Positions 63,648 to 64,000 of a DNA stretch of 64,000 bases are shown here, in pieces; the stretch's first letter is position 1, and the number at the start of each line of letters is the position of its first letter. Below the pieces are notes generated by a model. It had not been told where the DNA came from and searched no databases. It saw only the letters and a list, made by a program, of their open reading frames with translations. Source of the stretch: Guyanagaster necrorhizus (Eukaryota > Basidiomycota > Agaricomycetes > Agaricales > Physalacriaceae); NCBI RefSeq assembly GCF_019112545.1, contig NW_025064883.1, positions 694,100 through 758,099 on the forward strand, in the 5' to 3' direction. The position numbers and the translations under genes were made by a program.

Positions 63648-64000
63648 ATGCTGTCCCCGTCGTGGCGACGCTTTGCGATTCCATTCTTCTCCCGGTATTC
63701 TGCTGCTTCAACGGCATATCGTGCCAGCCACTCTCTATCTCGTCTCAATCCTGTTACGCAGCAAGATGTCGATCACTTTGCAAAGATTTTACCGTCGACG
63801 TCAATTTTGTCAACTCTGGCTCCCATTTCACTAGCAGCAACAGAGCTAGACATTTACAATAACGATTGGATGGGAAAGTATCATGGCAATGCGACAACTG
63901 TTCTGAAGCCAAAGACAACACAGGAGGTCAGCGATATCGTGAAATGGTGTCACGAGAAGCGCATTGGCATAGTCCCGCAAGGTGGAAATACAGGCCTTGT
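63648..64000 (+). CDS. FAD-linked D-2-hydroxyglutarate / D-lactate dehydrogenase, 5' part
   Basis: An open frame begins at ATG 63648 and runs off the right edge without stop or intron. The N-terminus (MLSPSWRRFAIPFFSRYSAA) is basic and Ser-rich, fitting a mitochondrial presequence. Then come TELDIYNNDWMGKYHGNATT, VLKPKTTQEVSDIVKWC and RIGIVPQGGNTGL, the start of the vanillyl-alcohol-oxidase-type FAD-binding domain; PQGGNTGL is the FAD-pyrophosphate loop. It belongs to the Dld2/Dld3/D2HGDH group, which oxidises D-2-hydroxyglutarate or D-lactate. The start is 251 bp from the preferred start of the divergent CNH-GYF gene. Confidence 0.88.
   Translation, partial: MLSPSWRRFAIPFFSRYSAASTAYRASHSLSRLNPVTQQDVDHFAKILPSTSILSTLAPISLAATELDIYNNDWMGKYHGNATTVLKPKTTQEVSDIVKWCHEKRIGIVPQGGNTGL

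Overview
The window looks like nuclear DNA of a filamentous basidiomycete, most likely a mushroom-forming Agaricomycete. This rests on dense protein genes on both strands, short introns (about 45-60 bp, nearly all GT-AG), several ultra-short exons, very short spaces between genes, and proteins that read like basidiomycete orthologues: Itc1 starting MPTCRRKR, a 4E-T-like protein, an RNAi-type RdRP, and BRCT-Myb Rap1. The organism is an inference from protein resemblance; no database was searched.

Left part (1-15 kb), mostly housekeeping: a dual-specificity phosphatase (-), cytochrome b5 reductase (+), a GST-fold protein (+), a Dlt1-like membrane protein (-), a secreted CAP/SCP protein (-), a small conserved fungal protein (+), EMC7 (-), UTP23 (+), a five-unit polyubiquitin gene (+), a Swd3/WDR5 WD40 protein (-) and eIF3k (+).

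Middle (15-38 kb): an Avt-type vacuolar amino-acid transporter (-), Itc1 (-), a long basidiomycete protein of unknown function (-), and a 12-exon Gfo/Idh/MocA dehydrogenase (+) with apparent 8-nt and 6-nt microexons and a damaged-looking splice donor. Then come a decayed coding relic, a G1-type cyclin (-), and a gene-poor 4.6 kb stretch that may hold one small unrecognised four-exon gene. A 4E-T-like protein (-) and a three-exon LYRM2-like gene (+) follow.

Right part (38-64 kb): RNA-dependent RNA polymerase (+), SmD2 (-), Nop7/pescadillo (+), a Sec7-PH ARF exchange factor (+), an unknown Ser-rich protein (+), RPB8 (-), MMM1 (-), a tubulin-tyrosine-ligase-like protein (+), a CDK11-like kinase (+), Rap1 (-), a CNH-like plus GYF protein (-), and the 5' part of a mitochondrial D-2-hydroxyglutarate/D-lactate dehydrogenase (+) cut by the right edge.

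The genes do not form one pathway. They touch RNA silencing and mRNA control (RdRP, 4E-T), ribosome and snRNP biogenesis (UTP23, Nop7, SmD2), chromatin and telomeres (Swd3, Itc1, Rap1), cell cycle (cyclin, CDK11) and membrane biology (EMC7, MMM1, Avt, Sec7, b5 reductase). Many are head-to-head pairs with start codons about 85-130 bp apart, so shared promoters are likely. I saw no transposon, CRISPR array, rRNA or tRNA gene that I could support. The most unusual items are the microexon dehydrogenase with its donor lesion, the candidate gene at 32.65 kb, the GC-AG intron in the b5 reductase, and the intron pattern plus a 110-bp identical block in polyubiquitin.
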